A DNA stretch of 64,000 nt from Mangifera indica (lineage: Eukaryota > Streptophyta > Magnoliopsida > Sapindales > Anacardiaceae), in assembly GCF_011075055.1 (NCBI RefSeq), contig NC_058152.1, forward strand, positions 3,410,001 to 3,474,000. The letters run 5' to 3'. Position 1 is the first letter of the stretch. The number at the start of each line of letters is the position of its first letter. Position numbers and translations under genes: made by a program. Of the stretch, positions 1 to 11,714 are shown piece by piece. Below the pieces are notes generated by a model that was not told the origin of the DNA, did not search any database, and worked only from the letters and a program-made list of their open reading frames with translations.

Positions 1-645
1 CTCATTCACCATTGCTTGTCGCCATCCAGGATCAGATAATGCCTCATGAACAGTAGCAGGGGTAGATACAGAGGATAAAGTGGACACAAAGGCATAGTAT
101 GGTGAAGATAAACGATGATAATTCAGAAAATTATAGATGGGATGAGGATTACGAGTTGAGCGCATACCTTTGCGAATAGCAATGGGAAATTGATCATCAG
201 GAGATAAGACTACAGGGACAGAAGATTCTAGAGCAGGAAGCGAGTGCACCGGGTCTGGAGAGACTGTCTCACCTGAAGGAGAAGCAAGGCCATCACCTAT
301 AGAATGACTAGTGAGTGTAAGATCTGCACTAGTCGGAGATTGGTTAGTTGAAGAGTGTGAATTTATTAGGGGAACAATATAGGACACAGGAAGAACTTCT
401 GTAATAGGAAACTTGTCTAGTTGAGAAGAAGACGAAAAATAAAGAGAAGACTCAAAAAATGTAACATCTGCAGAAAGGTAGTAGCGACGTATAGTAGGAT
501 AATAACATCGATAACCTTTCTGAAGACGCGAGTATCCAAGAAAAACACACTTAATAGAACGAGTAGACAATTTATCTCGACCAGAAGATAAGTCATGAAC
601 AAAACACGTACATACAAAGACACAAGGTTGAAGAGGAAACAATGA

Positions 646-1242
646 CTAATCAGGATAAAAAATAGAGTGAGGTACCTGATCCTGCAAGACTAAAGAAGGC
701 ATTCTATTAATCAAGAAACAAGCAGTAAGAACAGCATCAACCCAAAAACGAAAAAGTGCATGATTATGTATGAGTAAAGTACGTGCAGTTTTAATAATAT
801 GCCAATTTTTACGTTCGACAATTCCATTTTGCTGCAGAGTATGAGCACAAGAAGATTGATATAGAATGCCCTTAGATGTCAGAAATTTAGTAAAGGGAGC
901 GGAAAAATATTCACTGGCATTATCAGTATGCAGTGTACGAATAGTAGTAGAGAATTGTGTTTCAACTTCAACACAAAAGGATTGAAAAATAGAAAATAAT
1001 TCAGATCTATTCTTCATTAAAAATAACCAAGTGCAACGTGAATAATCATCAATAAATGTAACAAAATATTGAAAACCTAAAGCAGACACGACTCTACTAG
1101 GACCCCATACATCGGAATGGACTAATTCAAAAGGTGATGCAGCCCGGTTATTGACACGTCTTGGAAAGGATATACGAGTATGTTTTCCAAGTTGACAAGA
1201 CTCGCAATTAAAGGATGATAAATGTGACAAACCAGGGACCAT
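646..1242 (-). pseudogene. copia integrase core domain
   Basis: This 198-codon open segment is the integrase catalytic core. The three acidic catalytic positions are visible in their usual settings: Asp in HSDVWGP, Asp in HTDNASEY, and Glu in QQNGIVERK. The stretch CESCQLGKHTRISF just before the core is the second half of the HHCC zinc-binding region; the His half lies upstream beyond a stop codon (near 1245). The open stretch ends at 646 with a stop immediately after IFYPD. It belongs to the copia element and is not a cellular gene. Confidence 0.9.
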
Positions 1243-1577
1243 CTACTGTAGTTTTGATAAACTAGGGTGACCCAAACGATTGTAAAGAAGCGTTGGAGAC
1301 TCAGTGATGGCACATGCTACAGAATCAAGTGGATTTAGTCAGTAGAGGCCCTGTGACTCACGTCCTGTGTCAATCATCCGACCCGTACTGCGGTTCTGTA
1401 TAAGAACAGAGTCATTAATAAAGGTAATTGTACAATTTAGGGAACGAGTAAGTTTGCTAATAGAAATAAGATTAAATGGACAGTCAAGGAGGTAAAAGAC
1501 AGACTCTAAAGGCAAGAGTGGAAAAGGATGAGCACAATCTACTGCTTTGGTAGTAACGATAGATTCATTAACTAATG

Positions 1578-1904
1578 TTACAGTAGATAAGAAAGTGGTC
1601 TTTGTAAAGTGAGAAAGTAGATAGGGGTTACCAGAGATGTGATCAGAGGCACCGGAATCAAGGATCCATGACTCGAAAGAAGAAGAGTGAGTGAGGCACC
1701 TGTGAGTGTCAAAGATGGTGGAGACTGCACTCCAGAGGAGTCAATGGGAGAATCAGAAGTCTGAACAATATTAGCAATTCGAGGAGGAAGACCATGGAGC
1801 TTATAACACTTGTCTCTAATGTGACCCCATTTGTTACAATAACTGCACTTTGGTCGATTTCTACGGCCACTATGCTCACCTGGTTTGGAGCTTGTAATGG
1901 ACAT
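1578..1904 (-). pseudogene. copia gag C-terminus with CCHC zinc knuckle
   Basis: An open stretch of 108 codons contains a CCHC knuckle CSYCNKWGHIRDKC at residues 20-33, preceded by a basic segment (RRNRPK) and followed by a Ser/Pro-rich segment. This is the RNA-binding nucleocapsid end of a copia gag. The frame then runs out of phase with the protease motif, which is read in another frame at 1639-1659, so at least one frameshift separates gag from protease. It is a transposon relic rather than a host gene. Confidence 0.85.
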
Positions 1905-2552
1905 AGTGAATCATGAATCAGAGAACAGAAGAAGCTTTCTGGACAAAAATGAAGATCCGGAGAAACCAAGGCGCACAAACAAATCAGAAGACTGTTGAAT
2001 CGTGAAACAAAGCCTTCAGAATGCGTGAACAGAGGAGGAACTGTTCGGTGACATCACCGACGGCGCGTGGAGCAACCAATGGAGGTGGGTCTTCAATAGA
2101 ACTGACCACCGGCTTCTACTGAATTGATTGACAGCAGCGATGTAGTTCCACGTGCGCAGAACAGTAGATCGAAGATCACGTTTCAAGAGGATAAACGACC
2201 GACACGTGCAGCAGATTCCGACGTCGAATGATTGTAAGCTCACCACAGAGGGACTTGTCGGCATCGTCTGAGTGCAACGGATGAGGCGGTGTAGTCGCAC
2301 TGTCGCCGGAACAGGAGATCGGCACCGAAAAGTACCGAGAGATCGAGCGGCGCATGTAGGCGCGTGGAACGGAGAACAATAATGCTGCTTTGACAGATGT
2401 ATCGGCGAGAGAATCCTTATCACACTGGTATAAGCACGATCACCGGAAAATGACAGAAGCACAGTGATCGGAGAAATAGTGGAGAATGGAATTGGATTCG
2501 CCGGAAAAAAAAATTGTGAACGCCGAAAAAAAAATTTTAAATGAGTGATGTA

Positions 2553-2565
2553 GGCTCTGATACCA
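2553..2565 (-). other. retrotransposon primer binding site (initiator tRNA-Met type)
   Basis: The minus strand reads TGGTATCAGAGCC, the complement of the 3' end of plant initiator tRNA-Met used as primer by most copia elements. It lies 2 nt inside the LTR end at 2568, the expected spacing, and this fixes the orientation of the element. Confidence 0.85.
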
Positions 2566-2567
2566 TA

Positions 2568-2767
2568 TGAATTGAGAATATTGTTTTCTTATTCATTCAG
2601 AGTACAGAACATTACAATATATACAATTACATAGAAGGTATAAAAGGAAATAAATCAAATCAAATCCCTAATCAAATCAAATCAAATCAAATCAAATCCC
2701 TAAAAATATATATTCTATCCTAATATGCTCTGATAACCTTCCTAATATAACAGGATACAACTCAACA
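2568..2767 (-). repeat. 5' LTR of the copia element (about 200 bp)
   Basis: The segment is bounded by TG at 2568 and CA at 2767, so the LTR starts TGTTGAGTTG on the minus strand. It contains CCTTTTATACC (TATA-like) on the minus strand and an internal AATCAAATC short tandem array at about 2655-2700. The outer boundary is inferred from the TG...CA rule because the partner LTR is outside the window. Confidence 0.7.
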
Positions 2768-5700
2768 GCCCAAATCTTTGAATCCTTCAGATGCATTTGT
2801 GCCAACCATAAACCTTCAAAATACTTTCCTTTTTCTCTCTCTTTTTTTCTAATTTGATATTTTTCATACATACTTCTCTCTTTTTCCTATCATATAAACA
2901 TTTTATAACAATGAAAAACCTACCAATGGACATTGAAAAGCTTAAGAAGTGCAGATGCATAATCTAGGACATCAGTTGAACATAATTATATCAAATCCAT
3001 GAAGAAAGAATCCCCAACAAATTTTCTAGCACTTTTAGTCCCTTAGCTATGCCTTTCTTAACATAATGTTTAATCAAGCCGTCACTTAGATTTATGTTAT
3101 TATTAACCTGTAACTATTTCCATGGACACATGAATTCAACATTTTTTGTATTTGGCAACATAGAGTTGTCAAATACAGAACTCTTACAACCAAAGGAAGT
3201 AACCATGAATTGGTCATAAGCTTTGTGCTTCCATAGCTTGCAAATGCTTAACTTCTTTCACATATAGAAACCAGAATCTAGCAAGAGAATTGATTTGTAA
3301 ACACAATGCATTGCAGAAAAATGGTTAACGGGGTTAGATCATATCTAAGTTTGACATTTCAGGCAATCAAAGTGACTGATCAAGTAAGGGTTGCAAGACA
3401 CTGCTTACGTAGTGTTCAGCATCATGGAACTAGCTCCTCAAAACTGAAAAGATAGTACTCCCTAAATTTTCTAAAGAGAGTGACTTCCACTTCCAATCTT
3501 TAAGAACCAATTCCATGGCACCACACAACCTCAATATATACCCTGATTCAATCATTCAGTTTTGATTAACTTCTAAAATTATTTGGGAAAGCAACAGCTA
3601 ATGCTGACATGAAGTTCCCTCCAGTACTATCCAAAATATAACAATACTCACATGCATAGTTATCAAGCTATTCTTATCGTATGTAATGCTTTTGCATATT
3701 ACACCAATCATTGATATGCCCAATGATATGGTCAACAATTCTTACAGTGATAAGAAACAAAATCAAAGGATGTCATGCAATATAAAAGGGTAAACATATT
3801 GCAATTGAAAATGATTAAGAAAAAGTAGTGAATAATATTAAAAGATACTGGAATTCTCATTTATACACCTTAAAGCAAAATTTACAGTAGCTAATAGTAT
3901 TTAAAGATGTTCTCACAAGAAAATAAATCCAATAGTAAATTAGGAGATTGAAACCACAACAAGGACCTCGCACCAAGCACTAAGATCTTAAGAAAGCAAG
4001 AAACTCATGGCTATTAACCAGGTTGGTTTCAGGCTAATTGAACTTTAAACCATGTAGGGACAAACCACCAGCCTAACCACTCAAGATTACCAAACAATTA
4101 AGACTAATTACAGAGATTAAATCAGAAAATTCCTGTAACAATATTAAGCCTCTACTCTCTCTGCATTGATTTGTTCACAATAATTTCCCTTCTCACTAGG
4201 TACCTTTAGAATAAAAGATGACACTCAAGACGAAATTCATAAGATTAAAAAAAATCCACTAGACGAGGTAGAAAGCTAATAATCACAGATATCAAGCAAG
4301 AAAGGGTACAGAATGTACCTTTTTGACCTTGTAATTTCAAGCACTAAAGTGAATTTTCTCTCATTACTGATATTTGAGAAAGCATGCTAAACACAAAATG
4401 AAGAAACTTATTTTCGACAACCACTGAGATTCTCTGCACCTAATCCAAATAGTAGAAAATAAAGTGTGTAATAAATACATGAACCCGTTTTCCCCTAGTA
4501 TAACTGAATTTTAACAAGTCAAATCGTCATCTGAATTAAATGATTATGACTCTTGTAATCTCTCTTTCCTAAGCAGATCCTTTGTCATGCATATGCAGAC
4601 ATACAGAGAAAATATAAATGATATCAGTGGAAATAAATTAATGGAAAAGAATGATCCCAAACAGCATGACTTTGCTCCTGTTCATTTCCTCCTATTCAGT
4701 CATCCTGATATCTTAAAAAGAAGCACTGAATTTAGCTTGAGTTCAACAATAAAATTTAATAAGATTTACCTTCTATATCAGATAGACACCTGCTTAAATA
4801 TTAATTTACTGTTTGCAACTTACCCTTTCTACATTGCATGCAATGTCATGCTCTTGCACAGCTAGTCCCAAGCCCAGATACAGGAAGAGGGTTAAAGGTT
4901 AATACAAAACTACAGGCACATGAACATTGCCTTTAATTAATGCAAAAACTTTGACTAGTTTGGCATGAAGGCTACGTTGAGTGTAGTTGAGCACAAGCAG
5001 TAGTTCATCCTACAATATAATACTTCTAGCATGTATACAATTTTCAGATTAGCTAGTGACAAGTTTCTTAATCAGTAAATCATGTGTATTGTCAGCAATT
5101 CTTCATAATCACATAAAACTTTTATTCTCATTTTCAACAACCAAGATAATATTTCTCTCAAAATAAATACTCCTATAGAAAAATTTAAACCTACTCCACA
5201 TTTACAGCAGTTCAAATTACATGCCTTCCCTTTCTTATTCTAAATTATCTTTAATGTAACCACTAAATTTGTATACCCAAAATGGAGATAAAATTAACTG
5301 AGTATTTGATATTAAGATGTTCAACCAATATTACATAAAAGGCCCTTGAAAGACAAAACCAGACATCCTGACATAGGTGTGAGAAAGACGCTTCCACTTG
5401 TTGATGACAAAAAACAGACTTATACCAATACTTTACCCAATAGAAACCACAGAACAACTAAAGAAGGGTGTGTATAATTATTCACCAGTTTTCAGACTAC
5501 CAATCACAAGTTCTGTCCTCTTCCACCAGTCATTTTATGCATAACAATTCACTACTACCTCGAAAATCTGAGAAAACAACACACAAAGACTTAGAAAACT
5601 TCTGAACTAGCTAATCCTACTCCCTCACCCTACATTTTTGAAAAAAAGAAACATTATTAGTTGATAATAGCTGGAAATTAGTAGTGCAATTCCTTAGAAA

Positions 5701-6266
5701 GTAGGGTATTATCCAGTCTCAGTCCTCTCAAAACAGCATCCCGTAAAGGGGTGTTAAAGATGTATACAAATTTCATACAACTCTCTTACTTTCCATAACA
5801 GTGACGTAGCATTATTACAGTTTTAACAGGAAAACACAATGTTTTCACTAGGGTATCAACCTTCCAATTCAGATAAAAGGAAAAAAAAATATAGTTAAAG
5901 TCGAAACAATAAACTTTTCTCAACCAAAAGTAATAAAACTACCTCAAGAATAATAAAGCAGCAACAAAACCTTACTTCACCAAAATCCACTCAGCTCTCT
6001 GTTCTCGGTAATGAAACGAAAACGAAACATACATAGATCGCACTAAATACACTTTCTCATTCCACACAAAATCTATAACTCCAAGAAAACAAGTTTTCAT
6101 CTTGGTTACAAAGCGCAAATCATAATCAATTTCTGAATTTCACCAGTCTTGATTGATTGCAAATACACAATAAAAAACACAGAAAAAAATATGAAAAAAC
6201 AAACGAAGTACAAAAAAGATTAAACTCTAGACAGATCAAATTGAAATAATTAAAAAGAAAAGGTAC
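2768..6266. other. no recognisable gene; intron-like low-GC sequence
   Basis: About 3.5 kb of moderately AT-rich unique-looking sequence. I see no conserved coding segment or transposon ends. The clear splice donor at 6267 on the minus strand makes this a plausible long intron or untranslated region of the gene starting at 6449, in which case the copia element is intronic. That is inference only. Confidence 0.35.
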
Positions 6267-6449
6267 CTGAACTAAGAGAGTAATAACGGGATAAAGGGGA
6301 TGACAGAGAAAATTGTTGAAGTGCTTATCATAGAAATGAAGTATTCTGGATTCCCAATTCAATTCTGTACAATTTTTTGATTGAAAAATATTTAAATTTA
6401 ATAGCAAGAGAGAAGAAGATGCTAATTGCATGGTTAGAGAGCGGGACAT
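6267..6449 (-). CDS. candidate first coding exon of an unidentified gene
   Basis: An ATG at 6449 (context GAAATGTCC) opens a frame of exactly 61 codons that ends at a textbook donor CAG|GTACC after 6267. The peptide begins MSRSLTMQLASSSLLLLNLN and is rich in Ser, Leu and Arg with few acidic residues early on, which could be an organelle-targeting or signal-like leader. I do not recognise the family and found no convincing second exon downstream to the window edge. A foldback transposon inserted 130 bp upstream would sit in its promoter. It could also be a chance frame, and a transcript would settle it. Confidence 0.3.
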
Positions 6450-6580
6450 TTCGGTAATTACGGAAAAATATTGTAAGAAATTGGAGGTTTATTTAATTAT
6501 ATTTGTATTGGGAATTGACTGGAATTTTGGTGGTTCTTCGGAGGCAGCCGCTTGCCCACCAAATTCATAAATTTCATATT

Positions 6581-7458
6581 GGCCAAAGGACTTATTTCCA
6601 CCCAAAGTTTGTTACATTTTCAAATGGATATCAATCAAGTATTAAAAAACCAAACACTCACCCCTAGATGGCTAAAATTAACAAAATCAGTTAACGTTAT
6701 TTATTTCCCCTCTGACTTTAAAAAACTAACAATTTTTTGTCAAAATTATATTTTCTCTTTATAACTTCAATTTTTCTCTTACTTCTTCGGTGACTAGACT
6801 CTGGCCAAGATCGCTTTCATCTCATCTTTCTTTCTCTACTACTAACGATGAAGGACGAAGAAACCCCAGCTTCATCAAATCAAAGAATTTAACGATGAAG
6901 GACAAAGAAGTCAAATCGTCAAATTGACATTCGTTTTTACCTTCATAGAATCGACTTTGGACAACAAGAAATCTAGGTGCTTCCATCGATTCGACTTCAA
7001 ACGAAGAGAAAGAAGGTGAGATTCTGTCAATGCAAGATGTGCCATGGGTTTTTGTTATCCAAGGGTTTCAATTCATCATTGGCTTCATGTTGTGCGCCAA
7101 GGTTTCCTCTTCATGGGCCTTCGTCATCAACGATAAAGGAAGAATAATGGAATGAAAGCAATCTCGACCAGAGTCCAATCATTGGAAAAGGAAAGAAAAT
7201 ACTGAAACCTTATAGGGAAAAATATAACTTTTCAAACTTTAATCTTTGAAGAATTTATTAATTTTCTACACTTGGAGAAAAAATAGATAATATTTTATTA
7301 TTTTTAATATATCACTGATTAAATAATGATTTTACTTTTAAAACTTAATTAGTTTCATTAATTTTAACCACTCACGGACAAATATTTGAGTTTTTAATAT
7401 TTAATAGGTATCAATTTAAGAATACAAAAAACTTTGGGTGGGAATAAGTCTTTCGACC
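6581..7458. mobile_element. Mutator-like foldback element, copy A
   Basis: The left end GGCCAAAGGACTTATTTCCA and the right end, whose complement is GGTCGAAAGACTTATTCCCA, are inverted repeats that continue inward: the central pair around 6795 and 7175 both read as CTCTGG(C/T)C(A/G)AGAT-type arms. Flanks ATTTCATATT (6571-6580) and ATTTAATATT (7459-7468) form a 10-bp target duplication with one mismatch. Long terminal inverted repeats and 9-10-bp duplications are Mutator-superfamily traits. No transposase is encoded. Confidence 0.82.
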
Positions 7459-7468
7459 ATTTAATATT

Positions 7469-7789
7469 ACATGAAATATGCTTTTGTTTTTAGCTGCAAG
7501 AACTTATTGAATACTTGTCTTTAGAAAATCACATATTAATTATAATAAAACTATACAAAAGACATATCTTCATATAATTTAATAATTTTAAATTAAATAC
7601 AAAATAATATTAATAATGTAGGCCATCATTTAAAACTACATCTATAACCATAATTTAAGTTCACATGTTAGTCCACCAATTAACTTTGTTGGAGGAATAA
7701 TTATGGTAGGGAGTAGTTGGATGTTGCATCAATTAATATAATTGATGGCACAGGAAACACGGTGTTGTTAGTTATCAATGTCTTATCAG
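7469..7789. other. AT-rich intergenic, nothing recognised
   Basis: Unique-looking AT-rich sequence between two repeats. No open frame or repeat ends seen. Confidence 0.5.
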
Positions 7790-7935
7790 ATATAATATTA
7801 TGTGTACACATATTGTTAATACATAATTAATTATATAAAGAATATATTATTATATAATTATATATTATTTTATTTTTAAATTAAACTCACTCAATTATAT
7901 AATAAAATATTATTTATGTATTCAATTATATATAT
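7790..7935. repeat. AT-rich hairpin repeat, divergent copy
   Basis: Resembles the short palindromic family described at 28075-28200, with a TATTATATAATTATATATTA-type centre flanked by inverted arms. Boundaries are approximate because composition is extreme. Confidence 0.45.
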
Positions 7936-7949
7936 ATGATCGATGGAGT

Positions 7950-8640
7950 ATTTTCTATTCATGTTTTAGTTTAATCTCAAAAATATACTCACGATAATTA
8001 AAAAACTCAAATACTCATTCATGGACTAACTTTTATTAGAAACAAAGTTAAAATCATCATTTCATCATTAAATCCTCTTAAGGTTTCAAATTTTTAGGTG
8101 GTTCAACCAAATTTCCCAATCACGAAGAAGAAGCGTCATCAATTTGGATGACGTTTCATCGTTGGGAAACGTAGATGACGTTTTGTTCTTGAGAAGCCTC
8201 ATCAATCTAGATGACGTTTCGTCATCGAGAAACGTCATCAATCTGCACAATGTTTCGACATCCAAATCGATGATGTTTTGTTGTCAAGAACATTGTCCAG
8301 ATTTAGATGACGAAACATCGTCTTTCAGCATCTAAACAAGGGACAACAAAGTGTCGTCCTTCGTTGTTTGGACGATGAACAACACTTCATATTTCAAATA
8401 TCGTCCTTTCATTCTCTCGCCATTGTTTGTTCATTAGATTAGTTGGTTGGAAATGATTTTCAAATTTTATGAGAGAAATTATAACTTTTTAAAACTTAAA
8501 CTTAAAAAAAATTATTAGTTTTTCAAATTAAAAGAAAAAAAGATATAAATTTTTAGGATTTAATAATAAAATAATGATTTTACCCTTATTTTTAACAGAG
8601 TTGTTTGAGTTTTGAACTATCATAAATATATTTTTAAGCC
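7950..8640. mobile_element. Mutator-like foldback element, truncated copy G
   Basis: It carries the family's internal arm signatures: an AAAGTTAAAATCATCATTTC-like left arm and its inverse AATAATGATTTTACCCTTAT on the right, with remnants of the family's GAGTTTT stretch. The outermost GGCCAAAGG ends are missing. The centre (8120-8380) is a patchwork of direct and inverted GATGACG(T/A)TTCGTCATC units, so it folds on itself. A 63-codon open frame inside it is a by-product of these repeats. Confidence 0.6.
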
Positions 8641-8644
8641 CCTT

Positions 8645-8684
8645 CCCTCTCTCTCTCTCTTTCTCTCTCCACACACACACACAC
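8645..8684. repeat. (CT)n then (CA)n compound microsatellite
   Basis: A CT-rich run followed by a short CA dinucleotide run, ending at ACACACGTG. Confidence 0.8.
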
Positions 8685-9627
8685 GTGTTTATGTAATTTT
8701 ATGAAACGCGGAACTTGCTCCAACGTCTTGCTTGGTTTGTTGACCAAAATTTAAGCATTTTAACTTGTCCATTTGTTTTGTTTTTATTTATTCGTCAAAT
8801 GACAATCACAATGTCCCACCCAACTTTTGATGAAGTGACAAATTCACGTATCTAAGTTTCAAAAAGTTAAATTATTATTTATCATTAACTTCCTTTAGTA
8901 GAGTCTATTTTGTTATCTAAAAATAATTATTTTATCCTTTTAATTAAAATTATAAAATTATCATTAATATTTTATATAAATAATAAATTATTAATACATA
9001 TTTACTAATTTAAAAATTTATTACTGAAATCCCTATAAATAAAAAAACTCTAATAAATATTAAATTATTACATTTTGTTTGGTTCTTCAAGATTTAATTG
9101 TGATAATTATTAAAGATATAATAAAATTTAAAAAAATTTAAAAACACTTTTAAACCTTTTTTAATTTAAAAAAATCTCTTAAATTTTCATTAAAACATTA
9201 AATTTTTTAAAAAAATTATAATTCTCCAAACATATATTTTGTTGAAAGAAGAAACGGGATAGACTAATCTATACAAAATAAATTTTTTATCTTTTTATTT
9301 AGTAAAATTTATTAATAAAAATGAATAATTTTTTTAAATTTAAAAAGATGAAAATTTATATTTTCATGAAATCTTGGGTGGACAACAGTCTTTTCGCCTT
9401 ATTTATTTAGTCAAATTAAAAAAAAGAAAATAAATTTAGGAATGTGGACATGTTTGAGATGGGATGGGATGGAAAGAAATATTGTTCAAAGTAGTGTTGT
9501 CTCTGTTCTCAAACGTCAAGCAAGTGGGTTCCCCTTCCCACCACCTTGTTTTAATTTAAAGCTACCGCGGCTTCTCTGCTGACCGCTAAAATCTATTCAA
9601 AGTACACGCTGATCCTGCAACTAATCG
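8685..9627. other. AT-rich intergenic with one transposon end fragment
   Basis: No gene seen. At about 9366-9393 the sequence CTTGGGTGGACAACAGTCTT followed by TTCGCC matches the right terminal repeat of the GGCCAAAGGACT foldback family, an orphan end. Confidence 0.5.
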
Positions 9628-9663
9628 GGCCGGCCAAAAGACTTACTCACACCAAAGCTTCAA
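9628..9663. mobile_element. orphan left terminus of the foldback family
   Basis: GGCCAAAAGACTTACTCACA plus CCAAAGCTT matches the left terminal repeat of copies A, B and E. No matching arm follows, so this is a fragment or an element interrupted by the AT-rich repeat that begins next. Confidence 0.5.
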
Positions 9664-9860
9664 GGATTTGTTTAAATAATGTTTTATTATCAAAATTATA
9701 TAAATTATTTAAAAGATAATTAGATATAAATAATTATTAACTTTTGATAATAATTATAATAATTATGTTTATTTAGAGATAATAAAATAATACTAGTAAA
9801 TTAATTTACTTAAATATTTTTGGGTATTATTATTCTAAACTATTTTTTATATTATTTATT
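9664..9860 (-). mobile_element. AT-rich TTTGGTT-ended MITE family, partial reverse copy
   Basis: Read on the minus strand it matches the interior of the copies at 32770 and 58457, including TAAGTAAATTAATTTACTAG-like and AATAATTATTTATATCTAAT-like segments. Ends are not preserved. Confidence 0.5.
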
Positions 9861-9949
9861 TTATTAATTAAAAATGAGGTTATTTTTATCGTAAAAAAAT
9901 ATACCTATGACAGATGAAAAATCTAAACACTTATCCATTCCTAAACAGT

Positions 9950-10640
9950 CATTAAATTTTTTGTTAAATATAAGGATAAAACCATAATTTAACAATAATA
10001 TTAAAAAATATATAATTTTATCTCATATTCTCCTCAAGTTTTAAAAATTAACATTTAACCTCTATACCTAAACTTTGCAAGTGACTCCCCCCCCCCCCCC
10101 CCCCCTCCCCCAAATCCATAATTTTTTCTCACTTCTCTCTCAGATCACCGATGACCAACGTAACTAAAGGTTAAACGACAAGCATCTGCCAAATCTGGAT
10201 GACGCTCGTCATCCTTCATTGGACGACGAAACATTATCTAGCAAGGACAATGCTTGTCACTCTCAGTCGTCCAGAATGGATGACGATTGTCATACTTGGA
10301 CAACGATGGTTGTCTAGAGGATGACCTTCAGATGATGACTCCTCTGCCGTTGGTCAACCATTGCTGGAGAAAGTGGTTGGATTTGTGGAGAAAAAAAGTG
10401 AATTTTTTAAAATTTAATTTAGAAAAAAAATATTAATTTTTCAAACTCAAGAAGGAAAATAAAATATAATTTTAATTATTTTAATATTATCGCTAAATTA
10501 ATGAATTTGCCCCTTAATTGTAATAAAAAATATATAAGTATATCCCAACAAATTAAAATTTGATTAGATATTTGAGTTTTTCATCAGCTATGAGTATATA
10601 TTTGTCATTTCAACAAAACTTGGGTGGGAAATTATCCTTT
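9950..10640. mobile_element. Mutator-like foldback element, truncated copy D
   Basis: The left arm TTTTTTGTTAAATATAAGG followed by AAAACCATAATTT, and the right arm ending CAAAACTTGGGTGGGAAATT, match copy B. A C-rich run (10087-10111) occupies the same position as the C run in copy B. The centre (10140-10380) is full of GATGACG/CGTCATC inverted units. The left outer end is missing, so no target duplication can be read. Confidence 0.65.
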
Positions 10641-10659
10641 TTTTTTAATAAAATTAAGA

Positions 10660-10860
10660 TAACCTTAGTAATTTTTTAATACGTAAAATGAATTAATTAA
10701 ATTACCATTTAAATTATTTGTCATATTATTATTGGTAATAAAATATTACTGATTATATAATAAAAAATTATCGTAATATTTTATTACTGATAAATCAAAC
10801 AAGGTAATTTAAATAATAATAAATAAATTATCAAAATAAACTTTCTTAATTGTTAGTGTA
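10660..10860 (-). mobile_element. AT-rich MITE fragment, probable member of the TTTGGTT family
   Basis: Contains TGGTAATAAAATATTACTGA and ATTACTGATAAATCAAACAA, which match the left end of that family in reverse orientation. Boundaries approximate. Confidence 0.45.
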
Positions 10861-11069
10861 TTGATAAAGTCATAATCACTAATGTTAAAAAATCCAAATA
10901 CCTATCTATAAATTATTATTGTTAAAAAAATTTATTAATTATAAGAATATAAATATTATTTAATTAATAATATTTAAATTTTATATTCTTTTGCCAACTT
11001 AGTTTTATCTATAAAAAATTGTAGTTAAACCCTCACAACATCATTTTCTCTTTTCGACCATCACTCTTT

Positions 11070-11348
11070 TCAATTATTCAATGATTTACATAGTGGATGG
11101 TTGTTATCATCGTCTTGACTATTATCAGTGTCATCATCGCCAAGATTGTTAGCTATATAATCCTCAAGTTGATTGATTACCTTCCTTTCGGATTTTGACA
11201 TAAGTATATCGTCCAAATCAACCTCTGCTACTGTTTCATCAAACAAGTCACTGTCATGGTCAAACTCATAATTGGAAATGGTGACATCAACACCAAACTC
11301 ATAGTTGGAGGTTGATAAAGACGGGTCGGGAATGTTGGAGTTAGTGCT
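11070..11348 (-). pseudogene. unidentified coding-like remnant or terminal exon, acidic
   Basis: The minus strand is open for 92 codons to a TGA at 11070. Its composition is protein-like rather than AT-rich noise. It contains the duplicated motif SNYEFGVDV / SNYEFDHDS, then DLDDILMSKSERKVINQLED and an Asp-rich tail near LGDDDTDNSQDDDNN. There is no ATG at the start. The TAG just upstream could be the end of an intron, making this a last exon, or it may be the remnant of a transposase or other lost gene. I do not recognise the family. Confidence 0.35.
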
Positions 11349-11714
11349 CTATTGTCAGCTTTTATGGCAATATAAATTCCTACTAAGTTGTGTTTAAATA
11401 TCTTGAGTGACACTCTTTACCTGTAAGTGCATACATGGTTATGCCACACAAGTTTCAACAGCATGAGCAGTTTGTTTCTGTTCATTGTATGCCACAGAAT
11501 AAAGTTTAAGTTATTTGATACAGAAACAGCTAACCTTATGTGTTTCAAACTGCAGGGGGACTAGCCTGAGAAGAATGCGTAATACTTCAATGGCTATACT
11601 TACATAAAGGCAGAAAGGATTCTCTGGAAATGCAGCTAGAGAACCTCCACCAAATTGTTGGTTAAATATACTTCACAATCCAGCTATGCTACTGACATGG
11701 GCATTGAAGATTAA

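Larger units (their letters stand above)
1..2540 (-). mobile_element. Ty1/copia retrotransposon internal region, degenerate and truncated by the window edge
   Basis: Reading on the minus strand from about 2540 to 1, the usual copia order appears: gag with a CCHC zinc knuckle (1806-1847), the protease signature DSGASDH (1639-1659), integrase (646-1242), a Ser/Pro-rich linker, and the start of reverse transcriptase reading HEALSDPGWRQAM at 1-50. GAG, protease and integrase are in different frames, and there is a stop between protease and integrase near 1340 and another near 1245, so the element cannot make a full polyprotein. The order protease-integrase-reverse transcriptase identifies copia rather than gypsy. 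The reverse transcriptase, RNase H and far LTR lie off the left edge. The element may sit inside an intron of the candidate gene starting at 6449, on the same strand. Confidence 0.93.

Noticed and set aside
6552..6764. 70-codon frame spanning the left end of foldback copy A
   Set aside because: It crosses the element boundary and consists mostly of terminal-repeat sequence.
8144..8335. 63-codon frame with repeated DDVSSL motifs
   Set aside because: Generated by GATGACGTTTCGTC units in foldback copy G; no independent gene evidence.
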